Positions 1 to 9,464 of a stretch of 64,000 bases of DNA are shown here, piece after piece. This DNA comes from Sphingomonas sp. (GTDB lineage Bacteria; Pseudomonadota; Alphaproteobacteria; Sphingomonadales; Sphingomonadaceae), in NCBI RefSeq assembly GCF_017304635.1, contig NZ_JAFKMA010000004.1, positions 186,001 through 250,000 of the forward strand. Reading direction: 5' to 3'. A program made the translations under genes and the position numbers. Under the pieces are notes generated by a model. The model was not told where the DNA came from, did no database searches, and worked only from the letters and a program-made list of their open reading frames with translations. The first letter of the stretch is position 1. Every line of letters begins with the position of its first letter.

Positions 1-179
1 TGCCGACCGCGCCCGCCAACGCGCATTACCGCACGGCGCTGGCGATCGCGCAGGTCGCGCTGACCAATATCTGGGAAGATCCGAGCGAGGGCGCGTTGTC
101 GTTCCATGCGCGCCGCGTATCGCCGGGCTGGGCGATGAAGCGCGTCAAGACGATCGGCAACCACATCTTCTATCGCTGA
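1..179 (+). CDS. Cell wall hydrolase, SleB family (3' end only)
   Basis: Only the last 58 codons are present; the gene starts before the window. The reading frame begins at base 3 and ends in TGA at 177-179. The visible residues include LSFHARRVSPGW and, near the C-terminus, IGNHIFYR. These match the conserved C-terminal half of the SleB/Hydrolase_2 family, in which an F-H/Y-A-x-x-V-x-P-x-W block is followed by IGxHxFY. Members cleave peptidoglycan, probably in the periplasm or at the cell surface. The signal peptide and the catalytic N-terminal part cannot be seen, so activity cannot be judged. Confidence 0.75.
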   Translation, partial: PTAPANAHYRTALAIAQVALTNIWEDPSEGALSFHARRVSPGWAMKRVKTIGNHIFYR

Positions 180-269
180 GCCGGTTTCCGGGCTCAGGCT
201 GCGGGCCAGTGCCGCGACAAAACGACCGCCAGCCTTGGCGACGTTCGCTTAATGTTCTAGACGGGGCGG

Positions 270-770
270 ATGCTCGATACCGCTCCCCGCTGCCCGCCCG
301 TCGGTGACGAAGCGCTGTGCGCCCGCGACGTTGCGCGCGGCGTGATCCGGATGCTGGCGCGGCACGATCTGGCGGCGATGACCGAAGTGCCGCTCGACGG
401 CGGGCGCCGCGCCGACATCATGGCGATCGACGGCCGCGGCCAGATCGTCATCGTCGAGATCAAGGTGTCGCGCGCCGACCTGCTCGGCGACGGCAAGTGG
501 TTCGACTATCTCGATCATTGCGACCGCTTCTTCTGGGCGGTGCCGGCGGGGTTCGATCACGGTCCGCTGGCCGGCGAGGCGTTCCTGCCGGCGCGGTCGG
601 GCATCATCATCGCCGATCGCTACGACGCCGCGATCCTGCGCGAGGCGGCGACGCATCCGCTGAGCGCGCCGGGGCGGAAGAAGTGCACGCTGGCGTTTGC
701 CCGACGCGCGGCCCGCCGGGCGAGCGGGCTGGCGGATCCGGAACTGGGGTTTCTGTTGCAGGGGGCGTAG
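270..770 (+). CDS. mmcB: MmcB-type DNA repair protein
   Basis: A 166-residue protein of the MmcB family (formerly DUF1052). It shows the restriction-endonuclease-like core of that family: [21 protein letters not shown] at about residues 49-69, an acidic residue followed by an E-I-K triad, then [19 protein letters not shown]. Caulobacter MmcB is a damage-induced repair factor needed for mitomycin C tolerance; that role is family knowledge and was not tested here. The ATG at 270 gives the normal family length. It stands alone, convergent with purH downstream. I see no LexA box in the 90 bases upstream. Confidence 0.85.
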   Translation: MLDTAPRCPPVGDEALCARDVARGVIRMLARHDLAAMTEVPLDGGRRADIMAIDGRGQIVIVEIKVSRADLLGDGKWFDYLDHCDRFFWAVPAGFDHGPLAGEAFLPARSGIIIADRYDAAILREAATHPLSAPGRKKCTLAFARRAARRASGLADPELGFLLQGA

Positions 771-860
771 GGCGCCACGCCGTCAGACGGGACGAGCTGC
801 GCTCGCCCGCTGCCCGCCGTGGCGTCTCGCGGATTGCTCTCGCAATCCGCGTGCGCCCGC

Positions 861-2441
861 TCAGTGCCTGAAATGCCGCATCCCGGTGAAGATCATCGCC
901 AGCCCGGCCGCGTCGGCGGCGGCGATCACTTCGTCGTCGCGGATCGAGCCGCCCGGCTGGATCACCGCGGTCGCGCCGGCCTCGACCGCCGCGAGCAAGC
1001 CGTCTGCGAACGGGAAGAACGCGTCCGACGCGACCGCCGACCCGATCGTGCGCGGCTGCGGCCAGCCGGCCTTGTCCGCCGCGTCCTTCGCCTTCCATGC
1101 CGCGATCCGCGCCGATTCGAGCCGGTTCATCTGGCCCGCGCCGATCCCGGCGGTGGCGCCGTCCCTGGCATAGACGATCGCGTTCGACTTGACGTGCTTG
1201 GCGACGGTCCAGGCGAAGCGGCAATCGGCGAATTCCTGCGGCGTCGGCTGGCGTTTCGTCACGATCTGCAATGCGCTTTCGTCGATCGAGCCGTTGTCGC
1301 GGCTCTGCACCAGCCAGCCGCCGACGATCGACTTGGCGGTAAGGCCGGCGCGGCGCGGATCGGGCAGTTCGCCGGTCAGCAGCAGGCGCAGGTTCTTCTT
1401 GGCAGCGAACAGCGCCACCGCTTCGGCATCGGCGTCGGGGGCGATCACGACCTCGGTGAAGATGCCGGTGATCGCGGCGGCGGTCGCGGCGTCGAGCGGG
1501 CGGTTGACCGCGATGATCCCGCCGAACGCCGACACCGTATCGCACGCAAACGCCGCGCCGTACGCCTCGGCCAGCGTCGACGCGCTGGCGACGCCGCACG
1601 GATTGGCGTGCTTGACAATGACGCAGGTCGGCGGGCCCGAGCGGAACTCCGACACCAGTTCGAGCGCCGCGTCGGCGTCGTTGTAATTGTTGTAGCTCAG
1701 CGCCTTGCCCTGCACCTGCCGCGCCTGGCCGATGCCGCGCGCCGCCGGGCCGGTGGCGGCGTAGAAGGCGGCGGCCTGGTGCGGATTCTCGCCGTAGCGC
1801 AGATCCTCGCCCGCGCGTTGCAGCACCAGCGGCAGCGTCTGCGGGAAACGCTCGCCCTGATCGGCGAAGGCGAACCAGCTGGCGATCATCGAATCGTAGG
1901 TCGCGGTCGCGGCGAATGCCTTGGCGGCGAAGGTCCGGCGCTCGTCGAGCGTCGTCTCGCCGCGCGCGACGCGCGGATAGTCGGCCGGATCGGTGACGAT
2001 CGCGACGAAGGCGTGGTTCTTCGCCGCCGACCGCACCATCGACGGACCGCCGATGTCGATATTCTCGATAATGTCCTCGCGACTCGCCCCGCGCGCGACG
2101 GTCGCCGCGAAGGGGTAGAGGTTGACGACGACCAGATCGATCGCGCCGATCGCATGCTCGGTCATCGCCGCCGCATGTTCGGGATCGTCGCGAACGCTAA
2201 GCAGTCCGCCATGCACCATCGGGTGAAGCGTTTTCACCCGCCCGTCCATCATCTCCGGGAAACCGGTCAGGTCGGACACGTCGCGCACGCTCAGCCCCGC
2301 CTCGCGCAGCGCCTTCGCGGTGCCCCCGGTCGAGACCAGCTCGACGCCCTGCGCCGCCAGCGCCTGCGCGAGATCGACGATGCCGGTCTTGTCCGACACC
2401 GACAGCAAGGCGCGCCTGATCGGGACGATATCGGTCGGCAT
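861..2441 (-). CDS. purH: Bifunctional AICAR transformylase / IMP cyclohydrolase
   Basis: A 526-residue PurH, the usual length for the enzyme that catalyses the last two steps of de novo IMP synthesis in the cytoplasm. The N-terminal MGS-like cyclohydrolase domain carries GRVKTLHP at residues 67-74. The AICAR transformylase domain follows, with YGENPHQ at about 216-222 and the catalytic KHANPCG at 277-283. The start is the ATG whose next residues, [19 protein letters not shown], begin the conserved domain. It is the last gene of the leftward run rsmB-rpe-heparinase-purH, 46 bases after its neighbour, so it may be co-transcribed. Confidence 0.97.
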   Translation of the reverse strand: MPTDIVPIRRALLSVSDKTGIVDLAQALAAQGVELVSTGGTAKALREAGLSVRDVSDLTGFPEMMDGRVKTLHPMVHGGLLSVRDDPEHAAAMTEHAIGAIDLVVVNLYPFAATVARGASREDIIENIDIGGPSMVRSAAKNHAFVAIVTDPADYPRVARGETTLDERRTFAAKAFAATATYDSMIASWFAFADQGERFPQTLPLVLQRAGEDLRYGENPHQAAAFYAATGPAARGIGQARQVQGKALSYNNYNDADAALELVSEFRSGPPTCVIVKHANPCGVASASTLAEAYGAAFACDTVSAFGGIIAVNRPLDAATAAAITGIFTEVVIAPDADAEAVALFAAKKNLRLLLTGELPDPRRAGLTAKSIVGGWLVQSRDNGSIDESALQIVTKRQPTPQEFADCRFAWTVAKHVKSNAIVYARDGATAGIGAGQMNRLESARIAAWKAKDAADKAGWPQPRTIGSAVASDAFFPFADGLLAAVEAGATAVIQPGGSIRDDEVIAAADAAGLAMIFTGMRHFRH

Positions 2442-2487
2442 GGGAAGCGGTTCCTGGACAAGGGGACGATGGCGCCCCCATGGCCGC

Positions 2488-4209
2488 TCAGGTCGCGCGC
2501 TTCAAGGCCCAGCCGATCGTGGCGCCGCCCGCGGTCGCCTCGCCGCTCACGACAAGCTGGCGCGTCGCGACCGGGCGGCCGTCGGCGTCGATCCACAGGC
2601 TCTCGTCGATCGCGAGGCTGCCGCCGCGACAGCGGAACTGCCACAGCTTGCCCGAGGGCAGGCGCAGCAATGCGGCCATGCCATCGGCGGTCGGCGCAGC
2701 CTCGACCCCCGGCCCCAGATGGAAGCGAATGACGAACGGTGTCGCGCCCGACCGCCGCTTCTTGCCGGCGGGCAGCAGCATGTCGTCGCCGCGCAATTCG
2801 CGGCCATCGGCGGTCAGGGTCAGCTGGCGGCGATGGACGAAGCCGAAGCGGCGGGCATAGCCGTCATGGCTCGCCTCGATCCGGCTGCCCCCGGTGCTTT
2901 CGTGGCGTGCCTGCTCGACCTCGGCGACGCCACGGCCCAGCGTACCGTCGGGATGGATCGCGGTCGAGTTGCTGTCGCCGACGACCAAGGTCGAATGCGC
3001 GGCGGTGGTGCGCAGGCCATCGACCAGGCTCGGCGGAATCTGGACGACCGCCGTCCGCGCGCCGCCGCAATTGACGATCAGCCGGTCGGGTCCCGCCGAC
3101 ATCTCGAACGCCAGGGTCGAGGCGCACCCGCCCGCGGCCAGTCGCGCGACCGGCGGCGGCGCGGCATCGACGATCACCACCGCATCGCCCTGGACGAGTC
3201 GCTGATAGCCCCAGTCGCGCGCCTGGCGCAGCGGACGCGCGCGGACGCCGGTGGCGACGATCACTTCCTCGATCCGTTCCGGCCGGACCGGGCCGCCGCC
3301 CTGCCAGCTCGACAGGCCATGATCGGCGTGACACACGCCCTGCAACGCCGGCACCATGCGGCCGAGCACGTCGGCCAGCGCGGCGGGCGGCGCCATCCGG
3401 CGCGCGGCATAGGCGTCGCGCAGCATCGTCAGCAGCATGACGATGTCGAGCTGTGCGAGCGGCGAGCGCGCCGCGACGCCGCCGTCGCCCAGCACCGCGC
3501 CGTCGAGCGCGCGGATCAGCGCATCCTCGCCGATCTGCCGCCGCGGATCGCCGCCCGGGATCAGCAGGCCGGCCGCGATCACCCCGCACCACGCCGCGAC
3601 GCGTGCCGGGCCGAGCGACGCCTTGTCGGCGGTGCGGTCGAGGTGCCGCGCCCCGCGCGCCAGCGTATTCAGGACCTTGCTGCGATAGACGAGGTCGGTC
3701 GACGACAGGATCAGCGGGGCGTGCGCCATCCAGTGCAGGATGCGGCGCCCCCACGCCTCCGCGTCCCATGCCGGCGCGCTGACCTTGTCGGCATGCGCGT
3801 CCAGCCAGCCGCGCATCAGCGTCTCGGCGACCGGCACTCCTTGCGCGCGCGTCGCGACGGTCGACAGGTCGCGCAGCCAGGCGAAGCTGTGGAGATGTTC
3901 GCCGAACGCGGGCGACCAGCTCGGCTTGGCGAAATCGAGATCGGCGATCGCGACACTTTCGCCGCGCCACGTCACGCGGCCCTCCAGCAGCGCGTTGCCG
4001 CGACGCGGATCGCCGAGGAACGGATCCTCCGGCACCGCGATCAGCTTGAGCGGATGACGGCCGCGCAGGCGGAACGAATGGAGCGGCGTGCGCCACGCCA
4101 GCCGGTGGAAGCGTTCGGCCAGCCGCTCGGCGAGCGAGAGGCCGCCGGCGCCGCCGTGGCGGATCAGCCGCTTGCCCGGATCGATGCCGTCGCCGGCCTC
4201 GTCGCTCAC
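2488..4209 (-). CDS. Heparinase II/III family protein
   Basis: A 573-residue protein with the two-part layout of heparinase II/III-like proteins. The N-terminal half is alpha-helical and toroid-like, containing HSFAWLRDL and [22 protein letters not shown]. The C-terminal half is beta-rich, with [14 protein letters not shown] and [12 protein letters not shown]. In alphaproteobacteria this gene sits habitually just before purH, as here. Its substrate is unknown, and I see no clear signal peptide, so a classical extracellular polysaccharide lyase role is not supported. The start codon overlaps the rpe stop by four bases, which points to translational coupling. Confidence 0.85.
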   Translation of the reverse strand: MSDEAGDGIDPGKRLIRHGGAGGLSLAERLAERFHRLAWRTPLHSFRLRGRHPLKLIAVPEDPFLGDPRRGNALLEGRVTWRGESVAIADLDFAKPSWSPAFGEHLHSFAWLRDLSTVATRAQGVPVAETLMRGWLDAHADKVSAPAWDAEAWGRRILHWMAHAPLILSSTDLVYRSKVLNTLARGARHLDRTADKASLGPARVAAWCGVIAAGLLIPGGDPRRQIGEDALIRALDGAVLGDGGVAARSPLAQLDIVMLLTMLRDAYAARRMAPPAALADVLGRMVPALQGVCHADHGLSSWQGGGPVRPERIEEVIVATGVRARPLRQARDWGYQRLVQGDAVVIVDAAPPPVARLAAGGCASTLAFEMSAGPDRLIVNCGGARTAVVQIPPSLVDGLRTTAAHSTLVVGDSNSTAIHPDGTLGRGVAEVEQARHESTGGSRIEASHDGYARRFGFVHRRQLTLTADGRELRGDDMLLPAGKKRRSGATPFVIRFHLGPGVEAAPTADGMAALLRLPSGKLWQFRCRGGSLAIDESLWIDADGRPVATRQLVVSGEATAGGATIGWALKRAT

Positions 4210-4868
4210 GCGCCCCTCAACCGCGCGATATTGGCGGCATAGGCGTCGGGTCCGCCCCGGAACGTCGCGGTGCCGGCGACCAGCGCGTCGGCGCCGGCGG
4301 CGATGGCGCGCGGCGCGGTGTCGGCGTCGATGCCGCCGTCGACCTCCAGGTCGATGGCGAGCCCGGCCTTGTCGATCATCGTGCGGATCGCGGCGATCTT
4401 GCGCAGCGACGAATCGATGAAGCTCTGCCCGCCGAACCCGGGATTGACGCTCATCACCAGCACCAGGTCGGCCGCTTCGAGCAGGTAATCGAGCGCCTTG
4501 GCCGGGGTCTGCGGGGTCAGCACGACGCCGGCGCGCTTGCCCAGGCTGCGGATGTGCGACAGGCTGCGGTGTGTGTGCGGTCCCGCCTCGACATGGATCG
4601 AGATGGTGTCGGCGCCGGCTTCCGCGAACGCGTCGAGATACGGATCGACCGGCGCGATCATCAGGTGGACGTCGAGCGGCTTCGTCGTCAGCGGGCGGAT
4701 CGCCTTCACCACCGGCGGGCCGAAGGTGATGTTGGGGACGAAATGGCCGTCCATCACGTCGATATGGATCCAGTCGGCCCCGGCGGCGTCGATCGCACGG
4801 ACTTCCTCGCCCAGCCGCGTGAAATCGGCGCTGAGGATCGAGGGGGCGATGCGGACCGGCTGCTGCAT
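4206..4868 (-). CDS. rpe: Ribulose-phosphate 3-epimerase
   Basis: A 220-residue TIM-barrel enzyme that interconverts ribulose 5-phosphate and xylulose 5-phosphate in the pentose phosphate pathway. Visible motifs are APSILSADF near the N-terminus, HIDVMDGHFVPN at about 35-46 with metal-binding His and Asp, DVHLMI at about 66-71, MSVNPGFGGQ, and EVDGGID with the second catalytic Asp. The reading frame extends further upstream, but the ATG at 4868 starts exactly at the conserved N-terminus and avoids a long overlap with rsmB. It overlaps the downstream heparinase gene by four bases. Confidence 0.96.
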   Translation of the reverse strand: MQQPVRIAPSILSADFTRLGEEVRAIDAAGADWIHIDVMDGHFVPNITFGPPVVKAIRPLTTKPLDVHLMIAPVDPYLDAFAEAGADTISIHVEAGPHTHRSLSHIRSLGKRAGVVLTPQTPAKALDYLLEAADLVLVMSVNPGFGGQSFIDSSLRKIAAIRTMIDKAGLAIDLEVDGGIDADTAPRAIAAGADALVAGTATFRGGPDAYAANIARLRGA

Positions 4869-4878
4869 GGCGCGGGCT

Positions 4879-6147
4879 CTACCTAGCCCGCACGAATCGG
4901 GCAATGAAGAAGCCGTCGCACCCGCCCGGATCGGCGATCGCACCGGGCAGGATGCGCAGCCAGCCTTCGGGCGACGGCGCCAGGCCGGGGGGAAGCTCGT
5001 CGGCGCGGATCGGCCGAGTCGTGAAATCGCGATTGGCGGACAGGAAGGCGGCGGCCTGGTCCTCGCCCTCAGCGCGTTCGAGCGAGCAGGTCGCGTAGAT
5101 CAGCTGTCCGCCCGCTTTCACCCAGCCGGCGGCGTGCGCGAGCAGGTGGCGCTGGAGGTCGGCCATCTGGTCGATCAGCGCGGAGTGGACGCGGTGGATC
5201 ACGTCCGGATGGCGGCGGAAGATGCCGGTCGCGCTGCACGGCGCGTCGAGCAGGACGGCATCGGCCGGCGCGGCCGGTCGCCACTGAGTCGCGTCGGCGG
5301 CGATGACGTCGGCGGCGAGATGCGTGCGATCGAGATTGGCGCGAAGTCGTGCCAGACGACTTTCCGCGATGTCGATCGCGGTGACGGTCCAGCCGGCGGC
5401 GGCGAGCTGCATCGTCTTGCCGCCGGGCGCGGCGCACGCGTCGATCGCGACGCCGGGGCCACGACCGAGCAGGCGCGCCGGGAGCGAGGCCGCGACGTCC
5501 TGCACCCACCAGGCACCCTCGGCGAAACCAGGCAGTTCGGGGATCGCCGTCCCGCGCGGCAGGCGGCGATGGCCGGGCAGGAGCGCGGTGCCGTCGGGGC
5601 CGTCGTCGCTCTTCAACGTCAGGTCGAGCGGCGGCGGCGTCGCCAGCGCGTGACGCGCCGCCTCGACCATCGCGTCACCCCATTGCTCGGCCCAACGCGC
5701 CACCGTCTCCCCGGGGAGCGCAGGCGGATCGGGTAATGTCACGCCTTGTCGACCCAACGTGCCGAACACGCCGTGGACCAGCTTGCGCGGGCCGCCATCG
5801 ACCAGCGGCAGCACGGTCGCGATCGCGGCATGCGGCGGCGTACCCAGCGCAAGCATCTGCGCGAGGGCGATGCGTAGCGCGAACCGCGCCTTCGCATCGT
5901 CGGGCAGGCGCTGGCGCGTCGCCGAATCGATCAGGTCGTCGAGATCGGGCAGGTGGCGCAGCACTTCGGCGGCGATCGCGCGGGCCAGCGCGCGGTCATT
6001 GTCGGCGCGCAAAGCACCGGTGGCGCGCGGCGCGGCCTGCTCGATCGTCTCGCCCCGGCGCAGCACCGCGTCGAGCAGGCGCAGCGCCGCCTGGCGCGCG
6101 GGAACACCGGGGGGTGCGGACGTGGTTCGGGGTTGCGGGCTGCTCAT
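4879..6147 (-). CDS. rsmB: RsmB-type 16S rRNA (cytosine-C5) methyltransferase
   Basis: A 422-residue methyltransferase of the RsmB/NOP2/SUN family, expected to make m5C967 in 16S rRNA. The first 130 residues form an NusB-like RNA-binding domain (ARQAALRLLDAVLRRG). The Rossmann domain follows with DACAAPGGKTMQLA (SAM site), the catalytic DAPCSATGIFRRHPD, and YATCSLERAEGE carrying the second cysteine. Both active-site cysteines are present. It is the first gene of the leftward cluster with rpe ten bases downstream. Confidence 0.93.
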   Translation of the reverse strand: MSSPQPRTTSAPPGVPARQAALRLLDAVLRRGETIEQAAPRATGALRADNDRALARAIAAEVLRHLPDLDDLIDSATRQRLPDDAKARFALRIALAQMLALGTPPHAAIATVLPLVDGGPRKLVHGVFGTLGRQGVTLPDPPALPGETVARWAEQWGDAMVEAARHALATPPPLDLTLKSDDGPDGTALLPGHRRLPRGTAIPELPGFAEGAWWVQDVAASLPARLLGRGPGVAIDACAAPGGKTMQLAAAGWTVTAIDIAESRLARLRANLDRTHLAADVIAADATQWRPAAPADAVLLDAPCSATGIFRRHPDVIHRVHSALIDQMADLQRHLLAHAAGWVKAGGQLIYATCSLERAEGEDQAAAFLSANRDFTTRPIRADELPPGLAPSPEGWLRILPGAIADPGGCDGFFIARFVRAR

Positions 6148-6210
6148 CGCGCGCCCATCTGGCGACTAACCCGCCGCGCCGCAACGCCCGAAGATCGTCC
6201 AAGGACCGCC

Positions 6211-6369
6211 ATGCCCCGCCCGCCGCACGTCAAGCCGCCCGCTCATCTGTCGCCCAACCCGCCGGTGCCGGAACCGGAAAAGGTGACAGCGCCCGAGGAC
6301 GATCCGCTCGGCGACGACCCGACGCGCTACGGCGACTGGACGCTGAAGGGGATCGCGGTCGATTTTTGA
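6211..6369 (+). CDS. SDHAF4-like small protein (DUF1674)
   Basis: A 52-residue protein ending in DPTRYGDWTLKGIAVDF, the hallmark C-terminal block of DUF1674, the bacterial relatives of succinate dehydrogenase assembly factor 4 (SDHAF4). In that family the protein binds flavinylated SdhA and helps assemble complex II. The N-terminal part is proline-rich and looks disordered. The start ATG follows AAGGACC. It is transcribed divergently from rsmB, whose ATG lies 63 bases upstream, and is convergent with the two-component operon. The sdh genes themselves are not in this window. Confidence 0.85.
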   Translation: MPRPPHVKPPAHLSPNPPVPEPEKVTAPEDDPLGDDPTRYGDWTLKGIAVDF

Positions 6370-6405
6370 AGCAGGTCGGCGGCGGCGCCTATGGGCGATA
6401 GCCGA

Positions 6406-7446
6406 TCAAACGATTCCCGCGCGCAACGTCGCGCGGACGCCCTGGCCGCCCGAATCGTATTCGACGGCGCCGCGCAGGCTCTTCGCCATCGCGCCGATCA
6501 AGCGGCTGCCGAGCCCGGACCCTTGCGTCCGCGGCACCGCGCCCAGCCCGACGCCGTCATCCTCGACCGCCAGCACGAAACCATGCTCGCTTTCGCGCTG
6601 CAACGACACGCGCACCTCGCCGGCGTCGGTCGGCCCATAGGCGTATTTGAACGCGTTCGAGACGAGCTCGTTGACGATCACGCCGAGCGACACGGCGCGG
6701 TCGGCGGGCAGGCGGATCGACTCGGCGCTCAGGTGCAGCGACCGCTTCGGCTCGTCGCTCGCCCACGCTTCGCCGAGTTCGGCGACCAGCGCCTGGAGGT
6801 AATCCTTCATGTCCACCCCCGACGCGTCGTCGCTGGCGTAGAGGTTGCGGTGGACCTGCGCGATCGCCTCGATCCGCCGCTCGGTATTGGCCAGGATCTC
6901 GCGCGCGGCGGGATCGGCGAGCGAATTGGACTGGAGCCGCACCATCGCGGTGACCAGCTGGAGCGAGTTGGCGACGCGGTGATTGACCTCGCGCAGCAAC
7001 GCCTCGAGCCGGGCGTTGGAGGCGCGCAACTGCTCCTCGGCCAGCGCCTTGTCGCGTTCGAGCGCGGCCCGCTCGCGCACCTGGTCGAGCGCGGCGCCGA
7101 GCAGGTCGAAGAAATCCTCGCCGACCGTCTTCACGACATAATCAGCAGCACCGGCGCGGAGGGCGGCGACCGCGACCGGCCCTTCCTCCGACCCGGTGAC
7201 GTAGACGACCGGCGGCGGCGACGGCAGCGCCCGGAGCGCGGCCAGCGTCTCCAGCCCGTTCATCCCCGGCATGTAATGGTCGACCGCGATCAGATCGAAT
7301 TTCTCGCGCGTGGCCAGCGCCACGCCCTCTTCGCCGCTATGTACGCTGGTCACGTCGAATCCGCGCCGCGACAAATTGCGCTGCGCCAGCCGGCACAGCC
7401 CGGCATCGTCGTCGATATACAGCAAGCGGCGAATCGATTGCGGCAT
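6406..7446 (-). CDS. Response regulator-histidine kinase hybrid (REC + HisKA_2)
   Basis: A 346-residue protein with an N-terminal receiver domain (phospho-acceptor D56 in DLIAVDHYMPGMNG), a short coiled coil at about 120-150, then a HisKA_2/HWE-type kinase. The likely phospho-histidine is H156 in LLREVNHRVANSLQLV. The ATPase part shows the N box VNELVSNAFKYAYG and the DDGVGLG box. No membrane segment is visible, so it should be cytoplasmic. A receiver ahead of this kinase class is typical of alphaproteobacterial signalling, often in light or general stress responses; the signal here is unknown. It is the third gene of a tightly overlapping operon and overlaps its upstream neighbour by one base. 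Confidence 0.9.
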   Translation of the reverse strand: MPQSIRRLLYIDDDAGLCRLAQRNLSRRGFDVTSVHSGEEGVALATREKFDLIAVDHYMPGMNGLETLAALRALPSPPPVVYVTGSEEGPVAVAALRAGAADYVVKTVGEDFFDLLGAALDQVRERAALERDKALAEEQLRASNARLEALLREVNHRVANSLQLVTAMVRLQSNSLADPAAREILANTERRIEAIAQVHRNLYASDDASGVDMKDYLQALVAELGEAWASDEPKRSLHLSAESIRLPADRAVSLGVIVNELVSNAFKYAYGPTDAGEVRVSLQRESEHGFVLAVEDDGVGLGAVPRTQGSGLGSRLIGAMAKSLRGAVEYDSGGQGVRATLRAGIV

Positions 7447-7892
7447 CAGCTGGCGTCCGCCTCCGGCACCTGGATCACCGACAGGAAAAGCCCGAGCTGC
7501 CGGATCGCCTGCGCGAAGCTTTCGTAATTGACCGGCTTGGTAATGTAGACGTTGCAGCCGAGGTCGTAGCAGCGCTGGATCTCGACCTTGTCGTCGGTGG
7601 TGGTCAGCACGACGACCGGCGTCCGCTTGAGCGGACTGTCCTCGGCCTTGATCCGGGCCAGGATGTCGGTCCCCGACATGTCGGGCAGGTTGAGATCGAG
7701 CAGGACCAACGCCGGGCCGTTGAGCGCCGGGCCGTGCTGGTCGTGAAACAGATAGGCCAGCGCGCTGGTCCCGTCGGTGAAATGCGTGATGTCGTTGAGG
7801 ATGCCGGCGCGGCGGATGTTCTTTTCGATCAGCCGGGCATGGCCCTCGTCGTCCTCGATCATCACGATGGAGACGCTGCGATGGTCGTTCAT
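7446..7892 (-). CDS. Single-domain response regulator (Rcp1-like)
   Basis: A 148-residue stand-alone receiver domain with acidic pocket EDD at 13-15, phospho-acceptor D66 in LLDLNLPDMSG, a switch Thr in VVLTTTDD and Lys in YITKPVN. The VVLTTTDD...YDLGCNVYITKP signature is that of Rcp1-like regulators, which usually pair with phytochrome or CHASE-type kinases. There is no output domain, so it probably relays phosphate within this operon. It sits between the CHASE3 kinase, overlapping it by four bases, and the REC-HisKA_2 hybrid, overlapping it by one base. Confidence 0.93.
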   Translation of the reverse strand: MNDHRSVSIVMIEDDEGHARLIEKNIRRAGILNDITHFTDGTSALAYLFHDQHGPALNGPALVLLDLNLPDMSGTDILARIKAEDSPLKRTPVVVLTTTDDKVEIQRCYDLGCNVYITKPVNYESFAQAIRQLGLFLSVIQVPEADAS

Positions 7893-9397
7893 GCGGTGGT
7901 TCCCGTATCCAGGGTTTCGGGCAGATTGACGCGGAAGGTCGATCCCTGCCCCAGGATCGATGTCACGTCGATCGTCCCGCCGAGACGATAGACCAAGGCG
8001 CGGACGTGCGCGAGGCCGATGCCCTCGCCCGGCTGGTCCTGCGCGCCGGAGCGGCGGAACAGGTCGAAGATGCGCGCATGGTCCTGTTCGGCGATGCCGC
8101 GGCCGTTGTCGGCGACCTCGACGATGCGCCGCGCGCCCTGCGCCCGCGCGCGGACGACGATGCGGCCCGCGCGATCGGACGACAGATATTTGACCGCGTT
8201 CTCGATGAGGTTGGACAGGACCTGCTCTATCGCGACTCGATCGCTAACCAGGGTCGGCAGCGGCGAGTCGATGACGATCTCCGCCCCGCGATCGTCGGCG
8301 AGGTGGCGGAGCGTGTCGCGCACGGTCCCCGCGACATCGGCCAGCGCGAGGCGTTCCGGCACCAGCACGCGCCGCCCCTCCCGCGACAATCGCAGGATCG
8401 CGTTGATGAGGCGGTCCATTTTCTGGGTCGAGGTGCGGATGAACCCGATCGCTTCGGGCAAGTCCTCGGTCGCGGCGATCCGCGCATCGGCATCGACCAA
8501 GTGCGGCGCTTCCGCCTCGGTGCGGGCGATGAAATCGGCAAGCGTGCCGCGCGCCGCGTCGAGTTCGGCGGTGAAGCCCATCACGTTGACCAGCGGCGAC
8601 CGCAGGTCGTGACTGACGATATAGGCGAAGCGCTGGATTTCCTCGTTGGCGCGCGTCAGGTCGGCGGTCCGCTCGGCGACGGCGCCTTCCAGATTGCTGT
8701 TGAGCCGCTGCAACCGATCGCGCGCGGCGTCGAGATCGCGCATGTAGCGCAGCACCGTCATCAGCGAGATCAACGCGACGAACAGGATCAGCGCGCCCGC
8801 CGCGGCGAGGACGAGGTAGAAGGTGTGGATGCTGTCGCTTTGCGCCGCGTCGCGCACCCGGAGCAGCGCGCGTTCGTCGTCGCTCATCGTGGCGAACAGG
8901 TTGCGGACCGCGCGCATGCGACGGTTGGTCGTCTCCGCGGTGAAGGCGGCGATCGCGGCATCGCGTTGCCCGGTGCCGACCTGCGAGATCGAGGTATCCT
9001 GCAACTGGCGGATCGTCGCGAGATTGTGGCGGAGCGCGGCGATCCGCGCATTCTGGCGCGGATTGTCGGTCGTCATCGCCGCCAGCCGGTCGATCGCGGG
9101 GTCGATCTGCACCACCGTCTCGCGCTCGGCATCGAGATACGGCTGAAGGCCGGTGAGCAGATAGCCGCGACGCGTCGTTTCCGCCTGCTCGATCAGGACG
9201 CGCGTGTGATCGATCGCCAGTTCGACGTCGTAGGTGTGGTTGACCCAGCGCGTATGCTCCGCGGTCTTGCCGTTCACCCACACCGCGGCGACGCCCGCCA
9301 GCATAAGGGCGGCGAACCCGACGATCATGCATGTGACGAGGAAACGGCGCGCGATGCCCTCCGGGGCGCCGAGCCGCTGCAGGATTACGCCGGACAT
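7889..9397 (-). CDS. CHASE3-domain membrane sensor histidine kinase
   Basis: A 502-residue sensor kinase. A transmembrane segment at about 18-41 and another at about 193-216 bracket a periplasmic helical CHASE3-type domain (VLIEQAETTRRGYLLTG near 67-83 is typical). A coiled coil leads to HisKA with H263 in YIVSHDLRSPLVNVMGF and a HATPase_c domain with NLIENAVKYLS and DNGRGIAEQDHARIF. The frame runs upstream to 9511, but the ATG at 9397 starts just before the first membrane segment and avoids overlapping the exonuclease gene. It heads the three-gene signalling operon. Confidence 0.92.
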   Translation of the reverse strand: MSGVILQRLGAPEGIARRFLVTCMIVGFAALMLAGVAAVWVNGKTAEHTRWVNHTYDVELAIDHTRVLIEQAETTRRGYLLTGLQPYLDAERETVVQIDPAIDRLAAMTTDNPRQNARIAALRHNLATIRQLQDTSISQVGTGQRDAAIAAFTAETTNRRMRAVRNLFATMSDDERALLRVRDAAQSDSIHTFYLVLAAAGALILFVALISLMTVLRYMRDLDAARDRLQRLNSNLEGAVAERTADLTRANEEIQRFAYIVSHDLRSPLVNVMGFTAELDAARGTLADFIARTEAEAPHLVDADARIAATEDLPEAIGFIRTSTQKMDRLINAILRLSREGRRVLVPERLALADVAGTVRDTLRHLADDRGAEIVIDSPLPTLVSDRVAIEQVLSNLIENAVKYLSSDRAGRIVVRARAQGARRIVEVADNGRGIAEQDHARIFDLFRRSGAQDQPGEGIGLAHVRALVYRLGGTIDVTSILGQGSTFRVNLPETLDTGTTA

Positions 9398-9464
9398 CGC
9401 GGCGCGTTCTAGCCGGGGGCGAAACGAAATGCCAGCAATGCTGACTTGACGGAGATCAAACGCG

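Noticed and set aside
6391-7527. A 378-codon open frame opposite the two-component genes
   Set aside because: It is antisense to the receiver-kinase genes, rich in Arg/His/Gly/Ala, and has no motif. Such long shadows are expected in GC-rich DNA.
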